Assembly (NCBI GenBank): GCA_018266105.1
Contig: JAFEBA010000086.1
Coordinates: forward strand, 1-61,140
Length of the DNA: 61,140 bases
Direction: 5' to 3'
Origin: a bacterium
Lineage (GTDB): Bacteria > Vulcanimicrobiota > Xenobia > Xenobiales > JADMJV01
Shown here in pieces: positions 25,805-34,510 of this stretch. Below the pieces are notes generated by a model. It was given only the letters and a program-made list of their open reading frames with translations, had not been told where the DNA came from and made no database searches. Positions within the stretch are counted from its first letter, which is position 1. Every line of letters starts with the position of its first letter. The translations under genes and the position numbers were made by a program.

Positions 25805-25833
25805 AAAAAAGCCCTCCTCGAGAGGGCTTTTTT
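25805..25833 (+). terminator. Rho-independent terminator
   Basis: AAAAAAGCCCTC and GAGGGCTTTTTT form a perfect 12-pair stem around a short CTCGA loop. The T run makes it a strong terminator for the glycine-rich gene, and the A run makes it potentially bidirectional. It lies 16 bp after that stop. Confidence 0.9.
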
Positions 25834-25921
25834 CGTTCCTGAGGAGGCGGAGGATTTGACTCTCGGGCCCGAAGGCTTGCAGCAAACTTGCAACCATAGC
25901 CTCATAGACCTGGAGATGCCA

Positions 25922-27484
25922 ATGAGCCGTTATCGCACTACTTTGCCCCTGGAGCCCGGATTCGAAGAGATTCTTACACCGGCCGCCTGCGAATTTCTAG
26001 TCAGCCTGCACGAGCGGTTTGAAGGGGAGCGTCAGCAAAGGCTGGCCGCGCGCCTCCAGCTTCAGGCCCAACTCGATCGAGAACCCCGCCTCGATTTTCT
26101 TTCTGAAACAGCCTCGATCCGGGCGGGAGACTGGAAAGTTGCGGCCATCCCGGATGATTTGATGGATCGGCGAGTCGAGATCACCGGACCGGTCGACCGC
26201 AAGATGGTCATCAACGCCCTCAACTCCGGGGCTCGCGTCTTTATGGCGGACTTCGAGGACAGCAACTCACCCACGTTCAGCAACTGCGTGCAGGGTCAGA
26301 TCAACTTGCGGGACGCTAATCGCGGTGATTTGAGTTATGTTTCCCCCGAAGGCAAGAGCTATCGAATGGTGGAGCAGCCCGCCGTGCTGTTGGTGCGGCC
26401 GCGTGGCTGGCACCTGCCCGAAAAGCACTTCCTGGTGGACGGGCAACCCATTTCCGGCTCCCTCTTTGACTTCGGACTATACTTTTTCCACAATTTCAAG
26501 CAGCGTCAGCAAAAGGGCACCGGTGTTTACCTCTATCTACCCAAGCTGGAGCACTACCTGGAAGCGCGGCTCTGGAATGAGGTCTTTGTTTTCGCTCAGA
26601 GCGCTCTGGGTGCGCCTCAGGGCAATATTCGAGCCACAGTGCTCATCGAGACCATCACCGCTGCCTTCCAAATGGATGAGATTCTCTGGGAGCTACGTGA
26701 CCATTCGAGTGGTCTGAACTGCGGACGTTGGGATTACATCTTTAGTTTCATTAAAAAATTCCGGAAGCATCCAGCCTTTTTGTTGCCAGATCGAGCCCAG
26801 GTCACCATGGAGAAGCACTTCCTGGCATCTTATGTGAAGCGCCTCATTCAGACTTGCCATCGGCGCGGAATCCACGCCATGGGCGGCATGGCCGCCCAGA
26901 TTCCGATCAAGAACGACGCGACCGCCAACGATGCCGCGATGGAAAAGGTCCGGCGGGACAAGCAGCGCGAGGTCGAGGCTGGCCACGACGGTACCTGGGT
27001 GGCTCACCCGGGATTGATCGGGATTGCTCAGGATATTTTCGACAAGGGAATGCCTCTGGCCAATCAGATCGAGAAGCCCCTGCCAGCTGGCGAGGTGACG
27101 GCTCAGGACCTGCTAAAGGTGCCTGAGGGGACACGCACCGAGGCTGGACTGCGCACCAACATCGAGGTTGGCCTTCAGTACGTTGAAGCCTGGTTGCGAG
27201 GCAATGGTTGCGTTCCCATTCACAACTTGATGGAGGATGCCGCCACCGCTGAAATCTCCCGCACTCAGGTCTGGCAGTGGCAGCGTCACGGTGCGGACCT
27301 GGAGGACGGGCGCAAAGTCAGTCCCGAGCTGGTGCGTCAGATCTCCTCCGAAGAATTGCAGCGGCTGCTGGAGAATGCGGCCCCAGGCAATCGCTTTGTT
27401 GAGGCAGGTCAGCTGTACCTGGATATGATGCTGGCGGAAGACTCACCCGAATTTTTGACACTGGTGGCCTATGACCACCTGTAA
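25922..27484 (+). CDS. aceB: Malate synthase A
   Basis: Condenses glyoxylate with acetyl-CoA to malate in the glyoxylate bypass. At 520 residues it is the short isoform A. Family blocks include VFMADFEDSNSPTFSN, RPRGWHLPEKH with the catalytic Arg, VLIETITAAFQMDEIL with the metal-binding Glu, LNCGRWDYIFSF, and GGMAAQIPIKND near 320. The ATG at 25922 has GGAG six bases upstream; an ATG two codons earlier overlaps that site. Upstream in-frame sequence reads through the terminator and is not coding. aceA follows 32 bp later. Confidence 0.95.
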   Translation: MSRYRTTLPLEPGFEEILTPAACEFLVSLHERFEGERQQRLAARLQLQAQLDREPRLDFLSETASIRAGDWKVAAIPDDLMDRRVEITGPVDRKMVINALNSGARVFMADFEDSNSPTFSNCVQGQINLRDANRGDLSYVSPEGKSYRMVEQPAVLLVRPRGWHLPEKHFLVDGQPISGSLFDFGLYFFHNFKQRQQKGTGVYLYLPKLEHYLEARLWNEVFVFAQSALGAPQGNIRATVLIETITAAFQMDEILWELRDHSSGLNCGRWDYIFSFIKKFRKHPAFLLPDRAQVTMEKHFLASYVKRLIQTCHRRGIHAMGGMAAQIPIKNDATANDAAMEKVRRDKQREVEAGHDGTWVAHPGLIGIAQDIFDKGMPLANQIEKPLPAGEVTAQDLLKVPEGTRTEAGLRTNIEVGLQYVEAWLRGNGCVPIHNLMEDAATAEISRTQVWQWQRHGADLEDGRKVSPELVRQISSEELQRLLENAAPGNRFVEAGQLYLDMMLAEDSPEFLTLVAYDHL

Positions 27485-27516
27485 CAAACAACCCTATATC
27501 ATTCGTTGGAGGAAGT

Positions 27517-28797
27517 ATGAGCGATAAGGCTACTTTTATTGCAAATCTTGAGAAGAGCTGGGCAGAAGACGCCCGTTGGAAGGGAATCACCCGTCGCTAC
27601 TCGGCCGAAGACGTTTATCGCTTGCGCGGCTCTTACGATATTGAACACAGTCTGGCCCGGCTCACCTCAACCCGCCTCTGGGATTTGATGCACAGCGAAG
27701 ACTACGTCAACGTCCTTTCGGCTATCACCGGCAATCAGGCCATTCAAGAGGTGCAGGCAGGTCTTAAAGCCATCTACGTCAGTGGCTGGCAAGTCGCTGC
27801 CGACGGCAACAATGCTTTGCATATGTACCCGGACCAGAGTCTCTACCCCAGCGACTCCGTGCCGCTCATGGTCCGACGGATCAACAATTCACTGCTGCGT
27901 GCCGATCAGATTCACCACATGCAAGGCGATCACAGCATCCACTGGCTGGCTCCGGTGGTCGCCGATGCTGAAGCTGGTTTCGGCGGACCGCTGCACGCCT
28001 TTGAAATCATGAAAGACATGATCGAAGCTGGCACCGCTGGTGTCCACTTTGAAGATCAGTTGGCCTCGGTCAAGAAGTGCGGCCACCTGGGAGGCAAGGT
28101 GCTGGTGCCGACTCGTGAGTTCGTGGACAAGCTGGTGGCAGCTCGTCTGGCGGCTGACGTTTGCGGTGTTCCCACCATCCTGATCGCTCGTACCGACGCC
28201 AATAGCGCCAATTTGATGACCAGTGATATCGACCCCTATGATGCCGAGTTTCTGAATGGAGAGCGTACTCACGAGGGCTTCTTCGGCGTGAAAATGGGCG
28301 TCAAACAAGCCATCAGTCGCGGACTGGCTTACGCCCCCTATGCCGATCTGATCTGGATGGAGACCGGCAATCCGGATATCGGGGAAGCCCGTGAGTTCGC
28401 CGAAGCCATCCACGCCAAGTTCCCGGGTAAGTTGCTGGCCTATAACTGTTCGCCCTCGTTCAACTGGCGCAAGAAGCTCACACAGGGCGAGTGCGAGAGT
28501 TTCCAGCGCGAACTGGGAGCAATGGGTTACAAGTTCCAGTTTGTCACCTTGTCCGGTTTCCATCAGCTCAACTACGGAATCTTCAAACTGGCTCAAGATT
28601 ACAAGCAGCGCGGCATGGGCGCCTACAGCGACCTGCAGCAGCTTGAGTTCGCCGCTGAGAAGGATGGCTATGAAGCCGTCAAGCACCAGCAGTTTGTGGG
28701 CACCGGCTATTTCGATGAAGTCACCCAGGTTGCCACGGGCGGCCAGTCCTCCACCACGGCTCTGGCTGGCTCAACCGAAGCCGAGCAGTTCCACTAA
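27517..28797 (+). CDS. aceA: Isocitrate lyase
   Basis: Splits isocitrate into succinate and glyoxylate, supplying the substrate for the malate synthase just upstream; together they let the cell grow on acetate or fatty acids. The active-site signature KKCGHLGGK is at 186-194 with catalytic Cys188. Other family blocks are VADAEAGFGG (Mg site), GVHFEDQLAS, LIARTDANSANL and the late NCSPSFNWRKKL. The length of 426 residues is standard. GGAGG precedes the ATG. Confidence 0.97.
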   Translation: MSDKATFIANLEKSWAEDARWKGITRRYSAEDVYRLRGSYDIEHSLARLTSTRLWDLMHSEDYVNVLSAITGNQAIQEVQAGLKAIYVSGWQVAADGNNALHMYPDQSLYPSDSVPLMVRRINNSLLRADQIHHMQGDHSIHWLAPVVADAEAGFGGPLHAFEIMKDMIEAGTAGVHFEDQLASVKKCGHLGGKVLVPTREFVDKLVAARLAADVCGVPTILIARTDANSANLMTSDIDPYDAEFLNGERTHEGFFGVKMGVKQAISRGLAYAPYADLIWMETGNPDIGEAREFAEAIHAKFPGKLLAYNCSPSFNWRKKLTQGECESFQRELGAMGYKFQFVTLSGFHQLNYGIFKLAQDYKQRGMGAYSDLQQLEFAAEKDGYEAVKHQQFVGTGYFDEVTQVATGGQSSTTALAGSTEAEQFH

Positions 28798-28829
28798 AGG
28801 CTGAGGTTGAGGGGGTTGTCGCTTGGAAC

Positions 28830-29024
28830 TCAAGCGTACCGTGTCTGCCAGGTCGATTGGCTGATGTGCGCGAGGAGTTCCACGTCACCCCCCCCAGGGC
28901 CGAAGGGGAAGTGGCCGGCCAGGTGCTGGTCCACGAGGTTAATGCAGTTGATCAGTCTCTGACTGAGACCATAGCATCGTGGACAGCATCGCCGGCTACC
29001 TCCGGGGCGGGAGCTCCCGGCCAA
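28830..29024 (-). pseudogene. Possible gene remnant in the aceA downstream gap
   Basis: The 277 bp between aceA and 29075 contain no convincing intact gene. One minus-strand stretch reads like real protein (YGLSQRLINCINLVDQHL, then FPFGPGGGDVELLAHISQ) and ends at a TGA, but it is preceded by stops and has no good start or ribosome site. It may be the tail of a decayed gene. I could not name a family. Confidence 0.25.
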
Positions 29025-29059
29025 TCATTCTGAGCTCAGGTGACCGGGGTCAAATCAAT

Positions 29060-29077
29060 TGAGACTGGCCAGTCTCA
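29060..29077. terminator. 18-bp perfect palindrome at the end of the 29075 gene
   Basis: TGAGACTGGCCAGTCTCA reads the same on both strands and includes the stop codon of the minus-strand gene. Only a weak T/A stretch follows, so it may end transcription inefficiently or serve as a protein site instead. Confidence 0.4.
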
Positions 29078-29785
29078 GGCGACAGCGCTCTGCTTGAGCT
29101 CTTTCATTTCCTCTGAAAGGTCGAGGCCATCGCCGCCCCGGCCGTTGCGCATCTGCGGCAGCTGGCGCAACCCAACTTTGCCGTCCGGCTTGGAGGACTT
29201 CATTTGCTCGGTGGCGCCGACCGGGCGCGGAGCGTCGGTCTTGGGTGCACCCTTGCTGCCCGGCTTCTGGTGATTTTGGACCTGCTCGCTGGAGGGAAGC
29301 TGCGGTCGGTCTTTGACCCCTTGTGAGTCTTTCTTGGAAGAGACCTTGAGGTTGCCCAAACGCTCGGAAGCCTTAGGGTCTTTGCTCTTCTCGATGGCCT
29401 TCTTGTCGTCTTCCTTCAGTTCAGGGGCCTGTTGCTTGTGCACTTCCTTGGGCTTACGGGTGGCCTCGCCAACTTTGCCCACTTCCTCACCCTTGCCAAC
29501 TTCTTTGATCGGCTGGACGGCTTCAATCTTCTTGGGTTCTTGTGCGGCCATCATATTGGCCAGCAAGGCTTCCAGGCCCTGATGATGGTCCTGCTGATAG
29601 GCACCGTTGACGTCCTCGGACAGCTCTTTGGAGAGGGATACCTTTTCGTTGGGATGGAGTTCCTGGCTCTCGGGGGCACTTTGCTGTTGTCTGGCGGCCT
29701 GTTGCTGTTGCAGCGCCTGCAAGCTCCTGGCTTTCAGCTCTTCGGGACGCTTGAGCGGCTGGGCGCTATTGATGCCAGAAATCAT
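29075..29785 (-). CDS. Lys/Gln/Glu-rich low-complexity protein of unknown function
   Basis: 236 residues, highly charged and probably disordered. The N-terminal third is Gln-rich (LQALQQQQAARQQQ). The middle has VGKGEEVGKVGEATRKPKEV and similar runs, and the C terminus is Lys/Gly/Pro-rich before an acidic helix (LDLSEEMKELKQ). It has no signal peptide, membrane segment or known motif. The ATG opens a plausible N terminus, and an A/T-rich region (29810-29860) lies upstream. Such composition occurs in flagellar hook-length or chaperone-like proteins, but nothing here proves that. Confidence 0.6.
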   Translation of the reverse strand: MISGINSAQPLKRPEELKARSLQALQQQQAARQQQSAPESQELHPNEKVSLSKELSEDVNGAYQQDHHQGLEALLANMMAAQEPKKIEAVQPIKEVGKGEEVGKVGEATRKPKEVHKQQAPELKEDDKKAIEKSKDPKASERLGNLKVSSKKDSQGVKDRPQLPSSEQVQNHQKPGSKGAPKTDAPRPVGATEQMKSSKPDGKVGLRQLPQMRNGRGGDGLDLSEEMKELKQSAVA

Positions 29786-29853
29786 GGCTACAGTATGCAG
29801 CCTTGATGGAGTTATTTCGATAGACGGAAAGTTAGCAATATTTTATCACTTGT

Positions 29854-30318
29854 TTACAAGCGGGCAATCTTCTGCAGGAACTCGCTCAGCGGGCGCTCGT
29901 AGCCGGGGCGACGAATGGGCTCAACCCTCTGCAGAACCTGCTCCGGTGGGCACCATTCCCAACGGGAAAATTCCTGAGGGTGATGGCCGGTCAGGTCGAT
30001 ATTTTGGTCGATGCCCCGAAATTCGACTGCCCAAAAGGTCTGTTCCTGGCCGGCCCAACGGCCCTGCCAGCGTGGGGGGGTGCGCTGGAACTCGTAGCGG
30101 TGCGTAGCTTCCAACTGGGTAATCTGACCCAGGTGCTGGGGAAGGAGGCCCAGTTCCTCCTGGAGTTCGCGAACCACGCTATCGAGTAGAGGCTTCTTTT
30201 TGTTGACTCCGCCTTGGGGAAATTGCCAGGTCGTGGCCCCGAATCGCTCCCCGATCCACAGGTGGTAGTGGGAGTTGTAGACCAGCATGCAGACATTGGG
30301 GCGGAAGGGTAAGGACAT
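29854..30318 (-). CDS. RppH-like Nudix hydrolase
   Basis: RNA pyrophosphohydrolases remove pyrophosphate from the 5' end of mRNA and start its decay; relatives cleave dinucleoside polyphosphates. The family pattern is clear: FRPNVCMLVYN at the start, WQFPQGGVN, then VVRELQEELGL as the second half of the Nudix box, and a C-terminal FSRWEWCP block. The Nudix box keeps its REXXEEXG core, but the earlier conserved Glu (eight before the Arg) is Lys. The ATG overlaps the stop of the upstream gene by one base (TGATG), so translation is coupled. Confidence 0.88.
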   Translation of the reverse strand: MSLPFRPNVCMLVYNSHYHLWIGERFGATTWQFPQGGVNKKKPLLDSVVRELQEELGLLPQHLGQITQLEATHRYEFQRTPPRWQGRWAGQEQTFWAVEFRGIDQNIDLTGHHPQEFSRWEWCPPEQVLQRVEPIRRPGYERPLSEFLQKIARL

Positions 30319-32207
30319 CAGTCGGCAGCCTTATAGATTCCCAGCAGGCGGTAAAACGGGCAAAAGGTGCGCAACGACTCCAGCGCTTTATGCAGATTTT
30401 CGCTCTGCTCGGGGACCTGGATGTCGGCGAAGAATCGATACTGCCAGGGCTTGCCCGGGATCGGACGGGACTCCAGGCGGTGCAGGTTGATCTGATGCTC
30501 GGTCAACTTGCCGAGAGCCTGATGCAGAGCGCCTGACTGATCGGGCACATCGAAAATAATGCTGGCTTTGTCGCCCCCTTCCACGGCCTGTCCCCCCCGT
30601 TCTAGCACCCAAAAGCGAGTGTAGTTGCTAGGATGGCTTTCGATCCCCTCTTGCAGAACATCGAGCTGCAATTGCTCGGCCACCTGACGGGCCGCGATGG
30701 CGGCTGCGTCGCGCAGACCGTTCTTTTGAATGTAATGAACGCTTCCGGCCGTATCATAGACGTGGAAGATCTCCCACTCGGGATGAGCGCGCAGGAAATC
30801 CTCGCACTGTGCAGCCGCCTGAGGGTGAGCGTAAATGCGCTTAATGTCCTCCAGCCGGGTGCCTGGATGAACGATGAGGCTGTGGCAAATGCGCAGCGAA
30901 AGCTCGCCAACCACTTGCAGTTCCGAATGTTCCAGGATCAGCTCGTAGTTGGGCTGCACGCTGCCGGCCAGAGTGTTTTCCATGGGCAGAACGGCGAATT
31001 GGGTCGAGCCGCTGGCCACCTGGGAGAAGGTCTCAGCAAAGCTTGGACAGGCGACCGCCTCCACCGAGGGACCGAAGAACTGGTGCAGGGCGCGCTCGCT
31101 ATAAGCCCCAGGCTCTCCCTGGTAGGCAGCCCGTGACTGACCCTGCCGTGCCACCGTGATGGGGGCTGGCGTGCGCCTGAATTCCTTGCCCAGATAGCGA
31201 CCGACGACCGGTGCGATGGCCGCAACGTCCCGCATCACTTTATCAAACTGATAGGGGTACAGGCTTTGAGCCCCATCCGATAGTGCCTCGGGAGGATTGG
31301 GATGAACCTCAATCATCAGACCGTCCGCGCCGCCGGCCACAGCCGCCAGAGCCATGGCGGCCACATAATTGCGGTGGCCTGTGCCGTGACTGGGGTCGAC
31401 AATGATGGGAAGGTGGCTGAGGGCCCGAATGACTGGTATGGACGAGAGATCGAGCGTGTTGCGTGTGCTGGGTTCGAAGGTCCGGATGCCGCGTTCGCAT
31501 AGAATGACGCGCACTCCGTTACCACCCGCCAGCACATACTCGGCAGACATGAGAAACTCTTCAATGGTGGCCGAGAGCCCGCGCTTGAGCAAGACCGGCT
31601 TGTCGGTGGCCGCGACCGCCTTCAGTAGCTCAAAGTTTTGCATATTGCGCGCACCGATTTGAAACAGGTCGGTATAGGCTGCAACCTGGTCCACATGGGC
31701 GGGGGATACGACTTCGGTGACGATGGGCAGGCCGTGCAGCTTGCGGGCCTCGGCTAGAATCTCCAGGCCTTCCTGGCCCATCCCCTGAAAGGCATACGGG
31801 GAACTCCTGGGCTTATAGGCGCCACCGCGCAAAATATGCGCGCCGGCCGTCTTGACCTGACTGGCGATATCCAGCAAGCCTTCGCGTGACTCCACTGAGC
31901 AGGGTCCCGCCATAACGATGAGTTGAGGGCCCCCGATCTCCCAGTTGCCGACGGTGACCCGACTGGTCTCGGTTTGCATCCCCGCTTCCCGGGCAGCCAG
32001 CTTGTAAGGGCGACCGACCTTGATCACCTGACTCACGCCCGGGAGTTGTTCGATCTCCCGGGTGTCTTTCGGTGTATGGCCGATCACGGCCAGCACCTGG
32101 CGTTCCGTCCCCTGAATCAGCTTGGTTTCCAGCCCCCTACGGGCTAAAAGCGATTGCAGCGACTCGAGTTGGCCGGGCTGCAGGTCGGGGCGAAGAACAA
32201 CAATCAT
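30318..32207 (-). CDS. Fused DAHP synthase-prephenate dehydratase with ACT domain
   Basis: Joins the first step of the shikimate pathway to the last specific step of phenylalanine synthesis. Residues 1-70 form a ferredoxin-like regulatory start (MIVVLRPDLQPGQ). About 75-345 is a type I-beta (AroF/AroG(Q)-like) DAHP synthase with MAGPCSVES (99-107), RGGAYKPRSSPYAFQG and VDPSHGTGHR. About 357-535 is a prephenate dehydratase (AAYQGEPGAYSERAL, the catalytic TRF near 530). An ACT domain with ESRP (about 579-582) should bind phenylalanine for feedback control. There is no chorismate mutase domain. I chose ATG 32207 for its GGAAG site. Divergent from the pseudouridine synthase. Confidence 0.93.
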   Translation of the reverse strand: MIVVLRPDLQPGQLESLQSLLARRGLETKLIQGTERQVLAVIGHTPKDTREIEQLPGVSQVIKVGRPYKLAAREAGMQTETSRVTVGNWEIGGPQLIVMAGPCSVESREGLLDIASQVKTAGAHILRGGAYKPRSSPYAFQGMGQEGLEILAEARKLHGLPIVTEVVSPAHVDQVAAYTDLFQIGARNMQNFELLKAVAATDKPVLLKRGLSATIEEFLMSAEYVLAGGNGVRVILCERGIRTFEPSTRNTLDLSSIPVIRALSHLPIIVDPSHGTGHRNYVAAMALAAVAGGADGLMIEVHPNPPEALSDGAQSLYPYQFDKVMRDVAAIAPVVGRYLGKEFRRTPAPITVARQGQSRAAYQGEPGAYSERALHQFFGPSVEAVACPSFAETFSQVASGSTQFAVLPMENTLAGSVQPNYELILEHSELQVVGELSLRICHSLIVHPGTRLEDIKRIYAHPQAAAQCEDFLRAHPEWEIFHVYDTAGSVHYIQKNGLRDAAAIAARQVAEQLQLDVLQEGIESHPSNYTRFWVLERGGQAVEGGDKASIIFDVPDQSGALHQALGKLTEHQINLHRLESRPIPGKPWQYRFFADIQVPEQSENLHKALESLRTFCPFYRLLGIYKAAD

Positions 32208-32261
32208 GAGTTTGGCTTCCCCAAAAAGGGGGAGCAAATCCTGCGCGAATAGGCCCGGCAA

Positions 32262-32903
32262 GTGAAGTTAGAAGCCCGTATCCTCTATATGGATGAGGAC
32301 CTGATAGCGGTCTACAAGCCGGCCGGTCTGCTCAGTCATCCCAGCGCGGACCCGACCCGGCCGGATTTGGTGAGCTGGCTGCGCACGCAGATTACGGCAG
32401 AAAAACTGGTGATGCACCACCGGCTGGATCTGGAGACCTCCGGGTTGCTGGTTTTGACGCGCAGCTTGAGAGCCTGTCCACCTCTGGCTCAGGCCTTCGA
32501 ACAGCGTCGCATCCAGAAGACCTACCTGGCCATGGTCAAAGGCAATCCACCAGCTCGGGGTCAGATCGATCAACCTCTGGCGGAAAGTGGCGGTAGAGTT
32601 CGGGCAGATCGTGTGGGTAAGCCGGCCGTCACAGACTTTAAGCGCCTCCGCAGTAAATCTGGTTATGCTCTCTTAGAATTGTCTCCGCGCCACGGGCGTA
32701 AGCATCAATTGAGGGTCCACTGCTTGAGTCGGGGCTGGCCGATCGTGGGCGACAAACTCTACGGAGGAGAACCCAGTCAGAGAATGTGGCTGCACGCCTG
32801 GCGATTGCGCCTGGAGCATCCCGTCAGCGGGGAAATCATGAATTTAGAATGCCCGAGTCCAGAACAGTGGGGCTTATTCGGTCGTATCGCCGCTGCCGAA
32901 TAG
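32262..32903 (+). CDS. RluA-family pseudouridine synthase
   Basis: Isomerises uridine in RNA. The catalytic motif HRLDLETSG is at 53-61 with the essential Asp56. The N terminus (ILYMDEDLIAVYKPAGLLSH) and the late GRKHQLRVHCLSRGWPIVGDKLYGG are family hallmarks. At 213 residues it is short and lacks an S4 domain, like RluA/RluC-truncated or TruC-type enzymes. The exact target (rRNA or tRNA) cannot be assigned. The GTG start is close to the divergent aroF-pheA fusion. Confidence 0.92.
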   Translation: MKLEARILYMDEDLIAVYKPAGLLSHPSADPTRPDLVSWLRTQITAEKLVMHHRLDLETSGLLVLTRSLRACPPLAQAFEQRRIQKTYLAMVKGNPPARGQIDQPLAESGGRVRADRVGKPAVTDFKRLRSKSGYALLELSPRHGRKHQLRVHCLSRGWPIVGDKLYGGEPSQRMWLHAWRLRLEHPVSGEIMNLECPSPEQWGLFGRIAAAE

Positions 32904-33032
32904 TCGCTGGTAGGCCTCCATCGCTCGCTCGATGGCCTGCATTACGCTGGGATCCTCGGTTTGGGCAGTCTGAGCGCTGTCATCACTTTTCTGACTCTGG
33001 CACAGTGCCTCATAGAGATTGTGGCTGAACAT
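32874..33032 (-). CDS. Possible small protein, 52 residues
   Basis: The minus strand has an ATG at 33032 with GAGGGAAG just before it and a frame encoding MFSHNLYEALCQSQKSDD, an acidic linker, and an amphipathic tail (VMQAIERAMEAYQRLF). It begins 48 bp after the stop of the ATPase-GNAT gene on the same strand and overlaps the convergent pseudouridine synthase by 30 bp. No family is recognised. The composition is protein-like, but the small size keeps confidence low. Confidence 0.4.
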   Translation of the reverse strand: MFSHNLYEALCQSQKSDDSAQTAQTEDPSVMQAIERAMEAYQRLFGSGDTTE

Positions 33033-33079
33033 ACTTCCCTCTGACCTCGCGTGTCTCTCTGTCTGCCTCCAGATTATCA

Positions 33080-34510
33080 CTAAACCGCTTCTGGTTCCAT
33101 ATATCGGACATAACTGAGCAGCTCGCGAGCCATCTCGTCCTCGATCTTTAACTGCTGATAGTCCAGAGTGACCCCGTATAAATCTTGCAAGAGCAGGCAG
33201 GGTCCGATTGAGCGGAACTGGATCCCCGAGAAAAAGAAGCCCATCTTTTCCAGCGGCTTCAGGATATGGTAGGTGTAGGGATCGTATAGCGGCAGGGTCA
33301 GTTGAAAACATCGATAGTCCTGCAGGCGCAGGTAGCGAGCGTGGGAGCGGATTCGCTCCAGAATGGACGAGCCATAATTTTCCACGTGAATTTTGGCGGT
33401 CTTACGGGGCGGGCTCTCCTGTAACTGCAGGCGTGATTCGCCGGGCATCAGCTCCAGTCTCTGGGGTGGGACGTCGAAGTGGGCTTTGAGTTTCAGGTGC
33501 TGGCACAAAGATTCCAGCATGGCACGGTGGCGGTTGGGGGCATAGAGCGGGCCCTTCAGCTCCAGCGCCTGAGGCTTTAGGGCCTGAAAATAGCCCACCA
33601 TGCTCTCGCGCTGGTTGCCCTCGATAGGTATGCCCTCGAAGCAAAAGAGGCTGGCGCCCAGCACCACGCAACAACTGTCGAAGCCGATACTATGCACCAG
33701 TCTTTGAGAGTAGGGGTGGCTGGTTACGGCATAACAGTGCATGGCTTCCGCACCATCCTGGCGAGCTCGCTCCAGGAGGAGGGGGGCCATTTGGGAGGCG
33801 ATTCCTTGAGAGCGGTAAGCCGGCTCCACGGCCGCCACGCCTGCGGTGACCAGAGTATCCGCGACCTGGCTTCGCTCGTAGGCCATATGGCCGATCACTT
33901 CTCCCGCCTGGTTGGTGGCCACCAAGGAACACATCAGCCCATCCTGGTTGAGCGCGCGCAGCCTTTCGGGCAGATAAACAGCGTCCTGGACGGAGTAGGA
34001 ATATCCATAGGTGCGCCAGATGCAGCGGCAGATGGCTTCGGCATCCTGTGGCTGAAAAGCGCGAATCTCGTGCAAGGGCGACTGGGGCCGGTCGCTTGCG
34101 GCTGGTTCTGGCTCGCTCTCTTGAGGGGCCACGGCAAAGTACTTGCGCAGGCGGGTTTCCTTGCCGCTCAGGCCCAAATTGACAAATTCGAGCTGGTCGA
34201 TGGTGCCCTGCAGCGCCTGGAGTCGCGAGGCCACCTGGGGACGAGTCCACATCTCCTGATCGAAAGGAAGACCCTGGTCAGCCACCACGATCTCCAGTCC
34301 TCCGGGAATGACCCGTCCAAACAACTGCAGGCTCGGGTTATGGTCCAGAAACTCTTGACCCAGCAAGACATCCAGCAAGGGGGCGCAGGCCCGGGCCAGT
34401 TCTGATGAACCACTTGCTGGGATCCCGTAACGCCGAGCCACCTGCTCCACAAAGGCCTGAGCTGTGGGGGTCCAGGCCCGGTCGATGGGGATTTCGAGTC
34501 GGGCCCCCAT
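33080..34510 (-). CDS. Anti-sigma-type ATPase domain fused to GNAT acetyltransferase
   Basis: Residues about 1-128 resemble the RsbW/HATPase_c_2 fold used by anti-sigma-factor kinases (ARLEIPIDRAWTPTAQAFVEQVARR, then GLEIVVADQGLPFD and LSGKETRLRKYF). About 152-300 is a GNAT acetyltransferase with the acetyl-CoA loop YRSQGIASQM. About 300-476 is a long C-terminal region with a second acyltransferase-like fold. Such fusions are known in a few bacteria and may couple a switch protein to acetylation. Its start overlaps the stop of the ankyrin gene (TGATG). Confidence 0.8.
   Translation of the reverse strand: MGARLEIPIDRAWTPTAQAFVEQVARRYGIPASGSSELARACAPLLDVLLGQEFLDHNPSLQLFGRVIPGGLEIVVADQGLPFDQEMWTRPQVASRLQALQGTIDQLEFVNLGLSGKETRLRKYFAVAPQESEPEPAASDRPQSPLHEIRAFQPQDAEAICRCIWRTYGYSYSVQDAVYLPERLRALNQDGLMCSLVATNQAGEVIGHMAYERSQVADTLVTAGVAAVEPAYRSQGIASQMAPLLLERARQDGAEAMHCYAVTSHPYSQRLVHSIGFDSCCVVLGASLFCFEGIPIEGNQRESMVGYFQALKPQALELKGPLYAPNRHRAMLESLCQHLKLKAHFDVPPQRLELMPGESRLQLQESPPRKTAKIHVENYGSSILERIRSHARYLRLQDYRCFQLTLPLYDPYTYHILKPLEKMGFFFSGIQFRSIGPCLLLQDLYGVTLDYQQLKIEDEMARELLSYVRYMEPEAV

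Noticed and set aside
33692..34405. Plus-strand frame of 237 codons opposite the ATPase-GNAT gene
   Set aside because: Antisense to a gene with clear GNAT motif; no start signals and no fold-like sequence.
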